DNA of 64,000 nucleotides from NCBI RefSeq assembly GCF_905475395.1, contig NC_058337.1, positions 101,984,368-102,048,367 of the forward strand, in the 5' to 3' direction. The position numbers and the translations under genes are program-made. Source of the stretch: Chrysoperla carnea (lineage: Eukaryota; Arthropoda; Insecta; Neuroptera; Chrysopidae). The notes beneath the pieces were generated by a model that searched no databases, was not told where the DNA came from, and saw only the letters and a list, made by a program, of their open reading frames with translations. Shown here in pieces: positions 1 through 13,205 of the stretch; within the stretch, counting starts at the first letter, position 1; each line of letters begins with the position of its first letter.

Positions 1-280
1 ATGTACTCAAATTTTTACTTTTTAGAATTAATTTACTTTTGAAATCATTTTGAAGATATACCTATACAGTTTTTAGCCGAAAACTAACATCGAAGCAAGA
101 CTAAAATTTTTTTAGAAATAAAATCAAAAAATTTTTATGTAGGTATATGTATACTGGCATATGCTTTGAAAATAATTACATATACAATTTTTGGTCAAAC
201 GAAATCGGAGCAAAAATTTTTGGCATATCTAAAGTAACTTTTAAAAGTAATTTGATACATTTTAAAATAAAATTTGTCAC

Positions 281-315
281 CCTATTAGCTCAGTTGGTTA
301 AGGCGTAGCCAATTC
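281..315 (+). repeat. tRNA-like head (partial A-box), probable SINE or tRNA relic
   Basis: The stretch reads TAGCTCAGTTGGTTAAGGCG, which is a textbook tRNA D-arm and RNA polymerase III A-box. No B-box (GGTTCGANTCC) follows within 100 bases, and the sequence passes into AT-rich DNA with a TAATTATAAT-type repeat. A full tRNA cloverleaf cannot be drawn. It is therefore a tRNA fragment or the head of a truncated tRNA-derived SINE, not a working tRNA gene. Confidence 0.5.
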
Positions 316-1104
316 CGTCCGGTCATAACTTAATTATAATTAATATAATAATTATAATTATAATCAATAGTTGTAATGGGCTGGTGTAGTGCATGGTATA
401 TGCATGAAGGAGGTGCTCTCAGCCTCTGAAAATGAGGAGCTGTGATAAATGAAATTATCAGTGGAAAGGTGGTAAAACACATAAATGGTATCGCAATGGG
501 ATCTATAGCCTAAGTGTGTCCTTCGTGGACAGCCAATACAACCTAACCGAATTATATAGTATAGATAGATTCTTAAATAAAATGTGGAAAATTTGCATGT
601 ATTCCTTTTCCTCATTTATTCAGAATCTACCAATATAATTTCAGAAAACGTCTATTGTTTTTCAATTGAGTTAGTTTTGTTTCCGATTTTCAGAATAATA
701 TGTTACCACGTAGGTAAGTGGAATATTATGTCACAAAAGATGTTACCATTTAAATAGCAGAGACAAATAACGCAAAAAAAATTTTTTTCCACTTAAGTAA
801 ATGAGAAGACGTACCCGTGGCAAAAATCTAGCTAGAGTAATAATAAAAGAGAAAATTTAAAATTGTGTATAGGCAATTTTATTACAGATATGATATACAA
901 ATTGCATAATGATGAAAATTATTCTCTAGACTCTATTCCTAAGCGGTACATTTTTAGACCGTGAGTCTATTTTTCGACATTGACCAGAACGATAAGCTTT
1001 AAAATGAGAGGTAAATCGTGGAAGTTGATAAAGGAAAAAGGACGGTCTCGTGTGGACAGGAAAAACAGGCCCGAGAAAAAGTATATCAGAAAATATAATA
1101 ATAT
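316..1104. other. AT-rich DNA, no gene seen
   Basis: Only short open frames without coding character occur. I see no splice-bounded exon, no RNA gene and no recognised repeat apart from short TAATTATAAT stretches near 330-365. Confidence 0.5.
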
Positions 1105-1196
1105 ACAGTTTGACAACCATCTCGTTAGCCATTTATAATATATGAAGTTAGAAAAGTATAATATATGATGTAAGACGTTCTTATGCATAAAACAAA
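1105..1196 (+). repeat. Half copy of the inverted-repeat family seen at 63449-63685
   Basis: The segment starting CATCTCGTTAGCCATTTATA and continuing through ATATATGAAGT and GATGTAAGACG to ACAAAGAAA aligns with the arm of the palindromic element at 63449-63685. Only one arm is present here. The next bases hold the tight hairpin at 1206-1294. Confidence 0.55.
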
Positions 1197-1205
1197 GAAA
1201 ACAAC

Positions 1206-1294
1206 ACAGCAGTGTTGTATAGGAATCACATAGCTAGGCAGGTTTAGGCACACTAAACCTGCCTTGCTAAGTGATTGCTATACAACACTGCTGT
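1206..1294. repeat. Near-perfect 41-bp-arm hairpin with 7-nt loop
   Basis: Left arm 1206-1246 and right arm 1254-1294 are reverse complements at 38 of 41 positions, separated by a 7-base loop (1247-1253). The outer ends are ACAGCAGTGTTGTATAG and its complement. Size and pairing suit a small palindromic MITE or a microRNA-precursor-like stem. I do not recognise a known microRNA seed, and no target-site duplication is visible. Confidence 0.8.
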
Positions 1295-3954
1295 CAATTT
1301 TTCAAATAATTGTTTGTTTTCCTCCATTTTTGTTATTTCATTGGACCATTCACTGCCACTTGATAAATTATAAAATAAATCATAAAAAAAAGGTTGTCTT
1401 GATTATTAGTATCTTTTTAGTAACTCTGTATTTAGCGTCCCTGCCATTGCGCTTCGTTTAATAAAACCGACGAAAGCTTAGCTAAAAAATTAATCGATAT
1501 TGACATTCCATTTTTAAATTTTAGACGGCGGCAGACGACAGTGATTAATGCTGATTAAGATATTATCTAATTATTAAATAAAATGTTAATAATGGTGAAA
1601 GTAATATAATAGTAATTAACACAAGATATTTGTATGCATCATAATAAAATCTAGGAGATAGGTACTCATTGCTGCATTCAACTCACGATGCCGCGTCTGA
1701 CTATGCTATATGGATCGACAAGGTACGAATATAATATTACATCAATCGTTTTATTAAACTCTTTTATAAAAAAATTATTGTGTTCACCCCGAAAATACAA
1801 ATAAAAAATATTGCACAAAGTTGCTCTACAAAAATATTGTAAATTGAGAATGTTGACATTGTTTTATGGGACAAAAAAGTTCCATTGGCGTGGAACGTAG
1901 GGCTTTTAGATTTCAAACCCCCCGTATTTTTACGCCCACTAAGTCGAAATATTGAAAGTGTTGAATTTAAAAACTGTGAACAATAATGAGCCTTTGTTGT
2001 CATTTTTGGTTTAAAAGAATTATTACAATCTGAAGCTTAAACTCAGCCTACTACAAATTGACAAATAGAGCAAATTCTTAAAATTTTGCCTAGCGTCAGA
2101 GATGGTTAGAGATATTGAAAAAAATAATTAGAAAATCTTCTTAATTGAAAATATGACGTTACTGGGGTTTTCTTGAGATTTTGAGATTATTTTGCTATGT
2201 GCAGGGTTCAATAGCAGGATGAGGTCAGTGAAAAAATTCATAACAAACAATTTTTTTGTTTATTCTCCTCAAACCGATCAACAAAAGCAGAGATATTCAA
2301 GAAAACATCCCCAAAGAAAAAATGTAGAGATAAATTGTCCCAAAAGGTCGTGCGAAACGTTCCGGAATCGAAAAACTCCTATTCTCCGTTTTTTACAACG
2401 AAAGAAGCCCTTTAAAAAAGTTTTCATCCTCCCAAAATTTCCCGAATTTTAGCAATCTTTTTTTTCAATTTTTTAAAAAATTTTAATTTGTGTGACATGA
2501 AATTACACGCATAAGAAACCTATAACCATGAAAGACATCTAAAAATCAAGATATTTCTTTAATCTTTAGGAACCGGCAATTTTTCCCCTCTAATCTTATT
2601 ACAGATTTACACGACGTGCTTTTGTTTCTGCGAAAGAACCGATTAGCTCATCTCAAAGGTATTTTTATGTTCAATGGCTAAGACCACGAAGGCAGATAAA
2701 CATTCCAGACTCATTGTTCCTATACTAACATTAGACAACTCTTCTTGAAAGCCTTGATTTTTCATTAATTTTGGTTACTAGATCTTTAAATCGTCAAGCT
2801 CTTAGAAAATCAAGTGCCTCGATTTACCCCCTCCCCTCACTAAACCCGAGGCTGCTGGTAACAGGCTACTTTATAATAAATTTTTTAATTGAATCATATA
2901 AAATTTTATATACATGCTTCAATAATTTACTTGATCGTAAAGTTCGTGGTTTGGCTTCTAAAGGTCACATTCACTGTTTATTACATATTATTTTTATTAA
3001 ATATTCTTTTGCAGTGTCATCCCCATTCTGTAAAATTTTGTTTTTGTTTTACTTTTACTTATTATTATATTTTATTTTATAATGGATAATAACAATGCCT
3101 ATAATTATATAGGTATCCATTTATTTCTATAAAAATTTATATTATATTAAATATATTAACTTTCCCTCTAAATTCTTATTTTTTTACAATCCAAGCCAAG
3201 TGTTGTATAATTTAATTAATTGAAGCACACATAAGTTTTAAGTAAATTAAAAAACCTCTTTACACTATAACTTCAAGTATTATGTCATTACCTATACCTA
3301 TGTCTAATAATATGATTAGTAATTATTTTTGTTGGTTTTTTTAAAATTTAATTAACACTAAATTTTGTAAATAATTAAAATATTATGTAATTAAATTAGA
3401 TATGCTTCTAATTTAATTAAATTTTTGATTCAAATAAATGTTTGGTTTTTATTGAAAAAAATTAAATAAAACTATTAATAACATTTATAAAACATTTTTA
3501 AGTAATTGATTAATAAAAATTAACATCGATTATGTCAGAAAATTATTCACTACTTTCAAATAGTTTACTAAATAAAGCGTCATTCAATTCATGAACTTTT
3601 TCCGCCTGCCGCCTGGTAAAGCTTTTGTTGTAATTTGGAGAATTTTTTACTCAACTAATTTTACTGGGTGTATCAAAATAAATGGTCAGGGCCGTAACGA
3701 GGATACATAGCGCCAGTGGCAAGTATTTAGGTTGCGCCTTTGATTTCTCTCTACTTTTCCGAGCAAAACAAGGAACTCATTAATCTCTTAAATGATTCTG
3801 GGGTATTTTGCATAAGGAACTGATTAACCTCCAAAATTGAAATTTTGTTGATAATAAATAAAGTAAATAATTCAGAGTAATACAAACAAATTTGGATTAA
3901 AATTGTAATTATTATTAATATATTCGTTGTTCATTAAAAGGTAGCAAAAAGTAT
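1295..3954. other. AT-rich intergenic DNA without a recognised gene
   Basis: No convincing coding exon or RNA gene is seen. 3690-3760 contains a GGCCGTAACGAGG...GCGCCAGTGGCAAG stretch that looks like a common insect interspersed repeat, but its borders cannot be set. The open frames at 2192-2452 and 2771-3082 are low-complexity and have no family resemblance. Confidence 0.4.
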
Positions 3955-4965
3955 GTTTGATAAACCAAATCACATCCAAATTTTATCCAATTTTGATCAA
4001 CCAAGTATGTAATCCTACTAAACTTGGGTCATACTTTTCAAATTTGTGATCAAAATTAACCTTGCTCTAATATGTTTCAAGAATATGGAACCCTGATCCC
4101 GGAATTAATCATTTAATTGATAGCTAGCGAAAAATTGGCATCACAGCTGAAAAGAATGGCCCAAAATTAGTGGGTTTTAAAAAAAATTCCAATAAGATCG
4201 GATCAAATTTGAATGTGTTATCAAAAAAATCGAATTTTTTAACTTTATGACGTCATCAGAATCCAAAAAATTTAATTTTGGTCTATCACATCTAAATTTT
4301 ATCGAATTTTGATAAACCAAGTATGTAATCCTACTAAACTTGGGTCATACTTTTCAAATTTGTAATCAAAATTAACCTAGCTGTAATAGATTTCAAGAAG
4401 GTGGAGTCCTGTTCACGATATTAATCACATAAGTGATAGCTAGCTAAAAATTGACATCACAGTTGAAAAGAATGACCCAAAATTAGTGGATTTCAAAAAA
4501 AATTCCAATAAGATCGGATCAAATTTGTCTGTGTTATCAAAAAAATCGAATTTTTTAACTTTATGACGTCGCGTCATCAGAATCCAAAAAATTTAATTTT
4601 GGTCTATCACATCTAAATTTTATCGAATTTTGATAAACCAAGTATGTAATCCTACTAAACTTGGGTCATACTTTTCAAATTTGTGATCAAAATTAACCTT
4701 GCTCCAATTAGTTTCAAGAATTTGGAGTCCTGGTCCCGCAATTAACACGCAAGTGATAACTAGCGAAAAACTGGCATCACAGCTGAAAATAAATGACCCA
4801 AAATTAGTGGGTTTCAAAAAAAATTCCAATAATATCAGATCAAATTTGCCTGTGCTATCAAAAAAATCAAACTTTATGACGTCATCAGAATCCAAAAAAT
4901 TTAATTTTGTTCTATCACCTCCAAATTTTATCCAATTTTGATAAACCAAGTATGTATCCTTATGT
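3955..4965. repeat. ~316 bp tandem satellite, three units plus ends
   Basis: The marker CCAAGTATGTAATCCTACTA or its variant recurs at 4001, 4317, 4638 and 4947, giving spacings of 316, 321 and 309 bases. Each unit also carries GTGGGTTTCAAAAAAAATTC, TCAAAAAAATCGAATTTTT, TTTATGACGTCATCAGAATC and a CCAAATTTTATC block. Units differ by scattered substitutions and small indels, so the array is old. Related single copies lie at 16603-16910 and, more decayed, at 60085-60200. No terminal inverted repeats are visible. Confidence 0.85.
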
Positions 4966-5179
4966 ATCTAGATGTAAATGCACCCATGTGATGTTATTTA
5001 TCGAGTATATGTGTGAATTTATACACGAATATGCTTATCGTTGTCATACTGCAATAAAGGACAAAAATGCAAGAAAATAATATATGTATTTATTTTACGA
5101 GTAATAATAGTTTGTACAAATATAATAGTGCCATAATAATATAACATTTTACAAGAACTTATATTTGCCATACATACAT

Positions 5180-6185
5180 TAGTGCAGGCTCTGGATGGGG
5201 TTGAGTGTGCAAAATGTAAGTACCGCATTTTGTCAATTGATTCTTGATCAGACAAGCTTATAGATAAATATTCTGGATCTTGCCAGACACCCCATTGCTC
5301 CAATTTTTGCATACCCTCCCCCCCTTCCACAAAAACAGTTAAATTACTTTTTTTTTAAATAAAGTAATAGTTACTCTAGGTTTTATGCGTCATTTAACGT
5401 CAAAAAGGCTCTTTATGATTTTTTCGTAAACTTCTTCGTTTTCGAGATATTAACAGTTTAATGTTTGGAAAAACTTCAAAAAAGCCATTTTAAAAGCTGA
5501 AAAACGGGTCTCATAATTACATTTTTGGGCATATCAAAATTCTAAAAAACAAATCTTTTGAACATCCTTTAATAAGTTCTGAAGAGTAATACAGGTTACT
5601 TCATTCTAGAGGCTCAATTTTCAATTCTTAAAAAGATGTTTAATTCCCATTATTAACAAGTAAGGCAGAGCTAGGTACTAAATATTTCAATCTTACACAC
5701 TGTTATTAATAAGAATTATAACATCTTTAAAGAATTAAAGGTTGAGGCTTTAGAATCACAGAATCTGTAATAACTCTTCAGAACTTCATAAAAGATGTTC
5801 AATTATTATTTTATAATTTTGATAAGCTCAAAAATGTAATTGTGAGCCGCGTTTTTCAGTTTTTAAAATGGCTTTTTTGGAGTTTTTCCAAATATTAAAC
5901 TGTTAATATCTCGAAAACGAAGAAGTTTACGAAAAAATCACAAAGAGCCTTTTTGACGTTAAATGACCCATAGGACTAGTAGTAAATAGTAACTTTTACT
6001 TTATACAAAAAAATGTCATTTAACTGTTTCTGTGGACGGGGGGAAGGTATGCAAAAATTGGACCAATAGGGTTTCTGGCAAGATCCAGAATATTAATCTA
6101 TAAGCTTTTCTGATCAAGAATCAATTGACAAAATGCGCTTCTCATATTTTGAACACTCAACCCCATCCAGCGCCCGCTCTACATT
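5180..6185. repeat. ~1 kb near-complete palindrome (foldback element)
   Basis: Left arm from 5180 and right arm ending at 6185 are inverted copies over about 480 bases each, meeting near 5685. Matched blocks include GGATGGGGTTGAGTG at 5196 against its complement near 6165, and CTTCGTTTTCGAGATATTAA at 5433 against its complement near 5915. Divergence between arms is moderate with few indels. No reading frame is kept. The structure resembles a foldback MITE; no target duplication is evident. Confidence 0.85.
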
Positions 6186-9100
6186 ACCAATTTAAATATC
6201 TAAGTAATGTAATTATAACATATATTATATTATATACTTACCTATGAATGTTGCTTTACTGTTAAAATGTGTGATGTCGTGCTAAGATAAGAGAAAATAA
6301 AGAATAATATTGGAAACCACACTAAAAATGGTTCCATTCATCACAGTTTTTTGCTAGTTTTTTGGCCTCTTGCGAGGCTAAATTTGGAATTATTTCATTT
6401 TAAAATCGTGACTTTTAACACAGTACCTTATGGAAGAACTCACAATAATGTTAACTGTACAAAAATTAATCGGTGATTGAGCTTCAAAAAAGTTTTCATC
6501 ATGACGAAAATTTATCACAGATTCTGTTTATGCAAAGAAAAAATTACCTTACGGCACTTTCCAAAAAGAAAACATGAAAAACTAGTCAAATTAACGTATA
6601 AATTTTATCTTTTACGATATTTTTAAAGCATTAAAAAACATTTACGTGATACAAATATTATTTTTATTCATAACATTAACATTTATTCATAGCTTAGATT
6701 TAAATTAAATGAATATAAATTAGTTGCTAGCTTGACTAGTCATGTGACGGCCGAACTACTTTAAGCATTTTTTGTTTGTTCAACTCAGATTTTAAAAGTG
6801 AAAAATATTATTATTGATAGAAAATGTTTTCCATCACATTTAACAACTAAAGGACTCCTGGAGCAAAGCGAGTCCATTTAATTATACTTCCAATTCTGGG
6901 CCTTGATAAACCACGATCTTCCATCGGCCCTTGAATGTAGGTGAATGCGAATGATTATTTTTATTTACGGACCCAAATCAAAAAATTGTTTTATACAAAA
7001 TACAATTTAATATATACTTTTATAACTACTAATTAATTCTTATAGGTGTATGTTTTTATACAAAGGTACCGTTTTTAAAATCATCATGTGTGGAATAAGA
7101 CCGTATGTTTATGGACCGTTTCATTTGTCCCCAAGCCAAGCTAAGATAAACATTATTATACAACGACATTCTAATTTCAATGCAACTGCAGAACATTTAT
7201 ATGCAATGGAAGTGCAGGCTACATTGAGCTTCTTTGATTGAATAAATACTTCAAAATTTGATATATAAGGATGATCCAATTTCAGTTTAGTCAGCTTTTC
7301 TCTTGTTAAAAATGTTAGTTTGATACATTTCATTTACAATATGAATCATTTAAATAACGCAAGATTTCGGCCAATTTAATCGTCCCAGTAAGCGAACAAT
7401 TGACGTCATTGTGCAACTGTAAGCATTGGAGGTAGGCTATGGGATGTATATTATCGTATCGTGCATTCATCCAAGACTACGCCATTAGATTTCTTTTTGT
7501 GAAGATCAAAAATTTTTTTTAACTTCTGGTACCGAAGTTGCCGGAATTATTTATGTACGGAATTTATTTAATTCGCTTCGAATACTTATGAAGAGTTAGT
7601 ATCCTGCAACGCCGTACATATTTGTTGGTGCAGGGTAAGGCACCTAGGTGTAAGGGTAAGACACCAACAGACGCCATGTGGCTTAAACTTACTTTTACAT
7701 ATAGGAGCATCCTTTTCTATAAGATTCCTGGTGAATCATTCCATTGGAAAATTTTAGAATGGGCTTGTAGTCTGTTAAGAATTTGGATCATACTTTATTT
7801 TGATTATTTGAATTCATTTTGTGCTAATGTTGAGCATAAAGGATAATGCCCAATAATTTCGCTGGTGTTTATTGAGTTCCTCGTTTAATTTGAGATGCAA
7901 GGTGCAATTATCTTGCATGCATATGCCACACAAAGTAAACTACTGCACTAGATCAGCCTATGACAACCTTCAGTCGAAAATCGCCGTTGTAAGTAATCAT
8001 TTTTCCAAATTTTAATTCTTATTGTTTTTATTCAACTAAGGCGAAAAATTAAGAAAAAAAGATCATAAAAAAAAAATATATATTCACTACTGTATTATGT
8101 AAATTTAAAAAACTTACATAATTTCACAGTTATTGAATATCGCTGTAAATTAAAAAAAAATATATATATTTATATGTATAGGTACACGCATCCGGAAAAT
8201 TATTAAATATCGTTTGATTTGATTCACATATTTAAACAATTTAAAAGATTGTTAGATATGCTATTTAATAGATTTCCTTCCAACTAACTTTAAGCTTATT
8301 TCAGGGTTTACTTATTTATTTCTGCTTGTTAAATATTCACAATTTATTTTTATTTATTTAAAGTAAGTATATTTTCTGAATATTATTAAATTAGTTATAA
8401 TTTGTTACGTATTAAACGGAACTAAATAAATATTAAGACAGTCTGTGATTGATATAATTTATAGACGATAGACCAATTAGTAATAATTATTATTAAAAAT
8501 TGTAATATCTATGAATCAATCACGTACAGTAAAATTTTCAAATTAATTTTGGTAAGAAATGTCAAATTTTTCATTTTGGAAACTTAGAATGATTAGATGA
8601 TTTCAATCCTCTAGTTCTATATATAATAACCCGAAGTTTTCTAGCCCTCTGATACATCCCAATTCACCACTTTGACTCCACTTCCTACTTTTAATTCTTA
8701 AGTAAGTCTTCCACTTTTGACCTCAGAACTCGAATTGGTCGCCTTCTATATATATATACGCTCCATGCATGAGTTTTATTTAAGGGAATTATCATAGTAA
8801 CGACACACTATACTTTATTATAATAATTGTATAGATGGACATATAAGTCTATGGATTGTATGTATGTTTTACATTTATCAGCCTTTTTATATGAAAGATT
8901 GAAAATTTAATCCAGTTAAAGTAAGTTAGCGGTGTTTAAAAACGGCGGATCATATGAAAAAAACAAAATATACAAAAAAATCCAATTACCTACAGTTACC
9001 TATATTAATTGTAGGTAACAGTTCCAGTTCTAGTTACCTGCAAATGTCCAGTTACCTAGAGTTACGAAAGAATTATCTATTAGTTAAGTTTCCCACATTT

Positions 9101-9410
9101 ATTATTAAAATTTATAGTCTTATGTTGATCGATAATAATTTTGAAATTTAAATTTAAATACCACAATAATTTAATTAATTTCATTTTCTGATGACTATGT
9201 ATTTTGTGTCACGGTAGAATACACAAAAAAATTTTTTTACAATGTTGCTATTAATTTAAAAAAATATTTTACCTTATAAACAATAAATTTTTTTGTAAAT
9301 AAGGAATAAATTATAATATTTATCATAATATAGGCCTTGACAAACAACGTCCATTGAAAAATTTACAATATCATACTTAATACCAATGTATGAAAAAGTT
9401 TATGAAAAAA
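6186..9410. other. Intergenic DNA, no gene recognised
   Basis: The stretch is AT-rich with short open frames only. At 8755-8880 a block (GAGTTTTATTTAAGGG...CATAGTAACGACACACTA, then ATGGACATATAAG) recurs in a more diverged form at 27970-28095 inside the NOL10 gene, so it is an interspersed repeat. Otherwise I see nothing assignable. Confidence 0.4.
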
Positions 9411-9952
9411 CAAGTGAAAACAAACAATTGACTGAGTTAATTGTTAAAATACCATGTTTAGACAGTGTTGATTACACTGTCACATTACACATACATACAT
9501 GTCACACATACATAAGTGATATTCCCATATAATACATACTATATAAGTTGCGCCTAGTTTGCGCTCTCATGAGTAAATAGTGATGTTTACGAAAAAATTC
9601 AAACAAAAGGTGTTTATTTTTTTATAAGGAACATTTCTTACATTTAAACTTTTGCTCTAGCTCTAACGGTTTACAAAATGGGTCCTATGTTGTCCATTTA
9701 CGAACTCGACCTCACTTTTTTTGTCCTGAGCACGCTGTAAAAATTTCAGCTTGATATCATTTTTCGTTTTTGAGTTATCGAGTTGACAGACGGACGGACG
9801 GATGGACGGACGGACAACCGGAAATGGACTAATTAGATTATTCTATGAACACCTATGCCAAAATTTTGTTCGTAGCATCAATATTTTAAAACGTTACAAA
9901 CTTGGGACTAAACTTAATATACTATGTATATTTCATATATATGTGGTATAAA
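9411..9952 (-). mobile_element. DINE-1/mini-me-like Helitron-derived element, copy 1
   Basis: Read on the minus strand the element starts near TTATACCAC and ends CAATTGTTTGTTTTCACTTG. It has an AT-rich region, a conserved core (GTTTGTAACG), a GTCCGTCCATCCGTCCGTC microsatellite, then TCGATAACTCAAAAACGAAAA. A GTCY microsatellite beside an AT-rich tract is the hallmark of DINE-1/mini-me elements described in Diptera. Near its end is the small palindrome CAATTGACTGAGTTAATTG. It has no coding capacity. The assignment is by structure, not by search. Confidence 0.7.
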
Positions 9953-10309
9953 AATTATTCATATTCATATACGTAAATATTACGACGAAAAATAGGATTT
10001 CCTTTAACAGGTATAAAACAAGAGAAAATTTATCGATGTAGACAATCTGACGAGACTAAAAAATGTTACTGCATTACCTTATTACGCGTTATAAATAGTC
10101 ACAGAAACGAAGCAATGAAGTACGAAAAATATGAACACTAAGTCGGATTTGAGTGCGGTTTTCGGCATTCGATTCGTTAAAACGTCAAAAAATTTTGTGA
10201 CCTAATTTGATTTATAAAAATATGTAATTTGCATAAATAATATGCATTTTAAATTAACCGTAAATATACTAAATTCACAATTAGGTTAATAGTGATGAAA
10301 ATGATTCCA

Positions 10310-10490
10310 AACTTGTTACACGGGGGTTTTTGGGGTCGCTGAACACGAATATTGCCGTCAGAATTGGCCTCCGAGGTACCTGGTGCTCAGGGTAAACGGT
10401 GTACCAGTCGTTTCCTTGAGTTTTTGGGAAATTCGTTATATAGTCGGTTCAAACTCGTTACTCGGTGGTTTTTGGGGTCGCTGAACACGA
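10310..10490. repeat. Two units of a ~142 bp repeat
   Basis: TTTTTGGGGTCGCTGAACAC occurs at about 10326 and again at about 10468, each preceded by AACT(T/C)GTTAC(A/T)CGG. The block is a short direct duplication or a remnant of a satellite. Confidence 0.6.
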
Positions 10491-10835
10491 AAATCGTGAC
10501 ATTATTCCATTTACAAAAACGAAGTTGGTCCCTGTTTTACTATGAAATTTCCCTCGCAAAATAAAACTTTTTTTTTTCTTTCCCTTCCGAAAATAGACCT
10601 GTCTTTTATCGTTTTTTATATTCCCATTCGTTTAAAAAAATTAACTGCAAACTATATATAACTGTAATCGTATTCTTAAAATACAAGTTTCCCCTATCTA
10701 AGTGCAAGTAACATCTTTTTGGACACGGAGTCCCTCCCATTTAAGTGGTAACATTTATTTGAACAAAATCCCTGCCATTTAAGTGCTGAATTCTTATTGA
10801 ACAACCTGTATATCACTGCTGCATGAAAGTATTAA

Positions 10836-10861
10836 TCTTATATATTTAAACGAGCAATTCT

Positions 10862-10955
<94 letters not shown>

Positions 10956-11262
10956 AACGATCTTGGAAATGGCTCCAACGATTTTCATGAAAATGAGTAT
11001 GTAGGGGTTTTTTGGGGCGATAAGTCGATCTATTTCATTTTAAAAAAACGTCGTTTTATCCGTCTTTTCATGAAAAACTGAAACCGGCAATGCAAATTAT
11101 AACTCTTCCTGACATCTATTGGTGTATATCGTAGTTAATGAAATAAAATACCGGGACATTCAAATTGGTATTTGTGTGGAGACATTTAAAACGGTCTTCT
11201 ATTAGTGATAAAATTTGTGTCTTTTTAAGAATACCGAGCAAAGCTCGGTCATCCAGATATTA
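10836..11262 (+). mobile_element. Short Helitron-like element with expanded (TA)n, copy 1
   Basis: The 5' end reads A|TCTTATATATTTAAACGAGC followed by AATTCTTG and a TA tract. The 3' end has the hairpin ACCGAGCAAAGCTCGGT (11233-11249), 13 bases before the terminal CCAGATATTA. A 5' TC with a hairpin just inside the 3' end is the Helitron pattern, although the usual terminal CTRR is not present. It has no coding capacity. A second copy with a short TA tract lies at 38630-39023. Confidence 0.7.
10864..10951. repeat. (TA)n microsatellite, about 44 units
   Basis: This is an uninterrupted TA dinucleotide run of nearly 90 bases inside the Helitron-like element. The sister copy at 38630 has fewer than ten units at the same place, so the run expanded after insertion. 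Confidence 0.95.
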
Positions 11263-13205
11263 TGTATAAAAAGTTAAAAATACGTTTGAATAAAAAACTC
11301 AATAAAAAGATAATATCAATTTATAAACAATTGGTATATTATATGTATTTGTTATATTATGGATGTCTTTAATTTTTATCTAAAAATCTTTAAATATGTA
11401 TATGTAGTTTATCTGTTTATTCTACTAATGAATTAAAAATAAATAAGATAATCTAATGATCGGAAGTTTTATTTATAGGTATTGTCTTAAATAACGACAT
11501 ACCTAATCGAACCTAATCAAAAAATTTACTAAATTTTATCATTATTATAGACGTAAAACAACTAGAAACAACAAGACATTAAAACAACAAATTATTTTTA
11601 GACAAATTTTATCAATTAAAATTTCTTTCGGTGGGAGGGAGATAGACCTTATAGTAACTCTAAATAAGCCTCATGTTCAATTAAAAGTCAATTCCAGTTA
11701 AAAATTAATAAAAGATTGTTATAGAGGTCATATGCGCCAGGAGGGGATGCAAGGGGGTGCGCTTGTACCCCCGTGTCTTGAAGAAATATGCACAGAAAAA
11801 GGTTAAAAATTTATTATCCTCCTCTAATATTTTCCACCTCAAGTCCATACGAAAAAATTCATGTCTCGCAATTAATTAAACGTACAGTAAATACACTCAA
11901 TTCGTCAATAAAACCACATATCCGCTGCGCGCTGCACTGCTTCCAGAAGTTCTTATGATCTTTTTGCCACAATTCATGAATTGCATGCATACAATAAAAC
12001 AAGCCACACATCATAATAACACTTGAGCACTCTTTGTTCATTTAGAAATGTTTTTGTTTGCTAGTAACGACCTGAATTTATTAAAAAGTACCTTTGTGAG
12101 GGTCACACCGCTCTTGATCTTATTTACACGTCTACCGTCTTCAACTATAACTGCTCCATGGTATGTATGTAATTCGCATTTTGTTCTTGTTTGCGTATCA
12201 CCATGCACTTTGTCTTACTTGTAATCTATCTAGAAATAGTTTTAAAAACTTTCGAAAACTCGAATTTTTGTTGATCAGACCATTTTTGTAGATCAGTTAA
12301 TTCTATTCAAAAATATGTATTGCCCATTTTATTAATTAGCAAGTTATAAAATTATTAAATTAAGAAGAAATAAATATTTTTCAATTCTTCAAATTTTGTT
12401 CTTTAACATCTTTTAAATAGTTTGATTGGTAGAGAAAATGTCCGACACCTCTTTTGTAGAACGTTCAACTTCCTACAAAAATATGCGTCGAGATTAGCTG
12501 TACGTTAAATAAATGGCAAGATATGAATTTTTTCATAATTAATTGAGGTTAAAATGAAAACTTTGATGAGGAGGGTCTTCCTATTAATATGAATATCTCA
12601 TATTTGGAGATAATTTTTCTAGATGTGCATAGAAACCATTCTTTTGGTATCGAAAATAAAAGAAAATAATCGATTGCTTTGACCAACCCAAGTTTAGATG
12701 CAGATGTACCCTTCTGAATGAAATTCTGGTGGCATCCATGGATAAAGTAACAATTGAAATGTTTCTAAAAAACATTGTTCGTTTTGTTTTAGGAGCAATT
12801 TTATAATTTAAAGCTATTGTATCAATGTGTGTATAATAATTGTAAGTCTTATTCGCGACTCCAAAAAGCCATTATAGTGCCATTGTAGACTTATAGCGTC
12901 ATTAAGTGTCATTATAGATGGCTAGGTACCCTAGGAATTATTTAAAAACCAGATCCCTATGTCCGGAAAGATACATATATGCAACAGCTTTTAACAAAAT
13001 TACCAACAGCTTTTAAATTAGTCAACTCGCGTGTTAATACCGAATGATTTTATTACATATCACATAAAATTGATTTGTAAAGTTAATAGGTATCTAATTG
13101 CAAAATTTTAAATGGATAATTTTTTATTTTTACATCAACAGTAATATCAGGAATAGTTCTATAAATTAATAATTAATTTGTGTAAAGAACAGATATATAT
13201 AGATA
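11263..13205. other. AT-rich intergenic DNA, no gene recognised
   Basis: No exon-like or repeat-like structure could be supported. The short open frames at 11859-12041 and 12584-12775 on the minus strand lack family resemblance and codon pattern. Confidence 0.4.

Noticed and set aside
281-315. Candidate tRNA gene
   Set aside because: Only the D-arm region is present; no anticodon stem, T-arm or B-box can be drawn.
5180-6185. Possible assembly error producing a false palindrome
   Set aside because: The arms have diverged at many positions, which an assembly fold-back would not show.
10794-10988. 64-codon open frame rich in Ile-Tyr
   Set aside because: It is the translation of the TA microsatellite.
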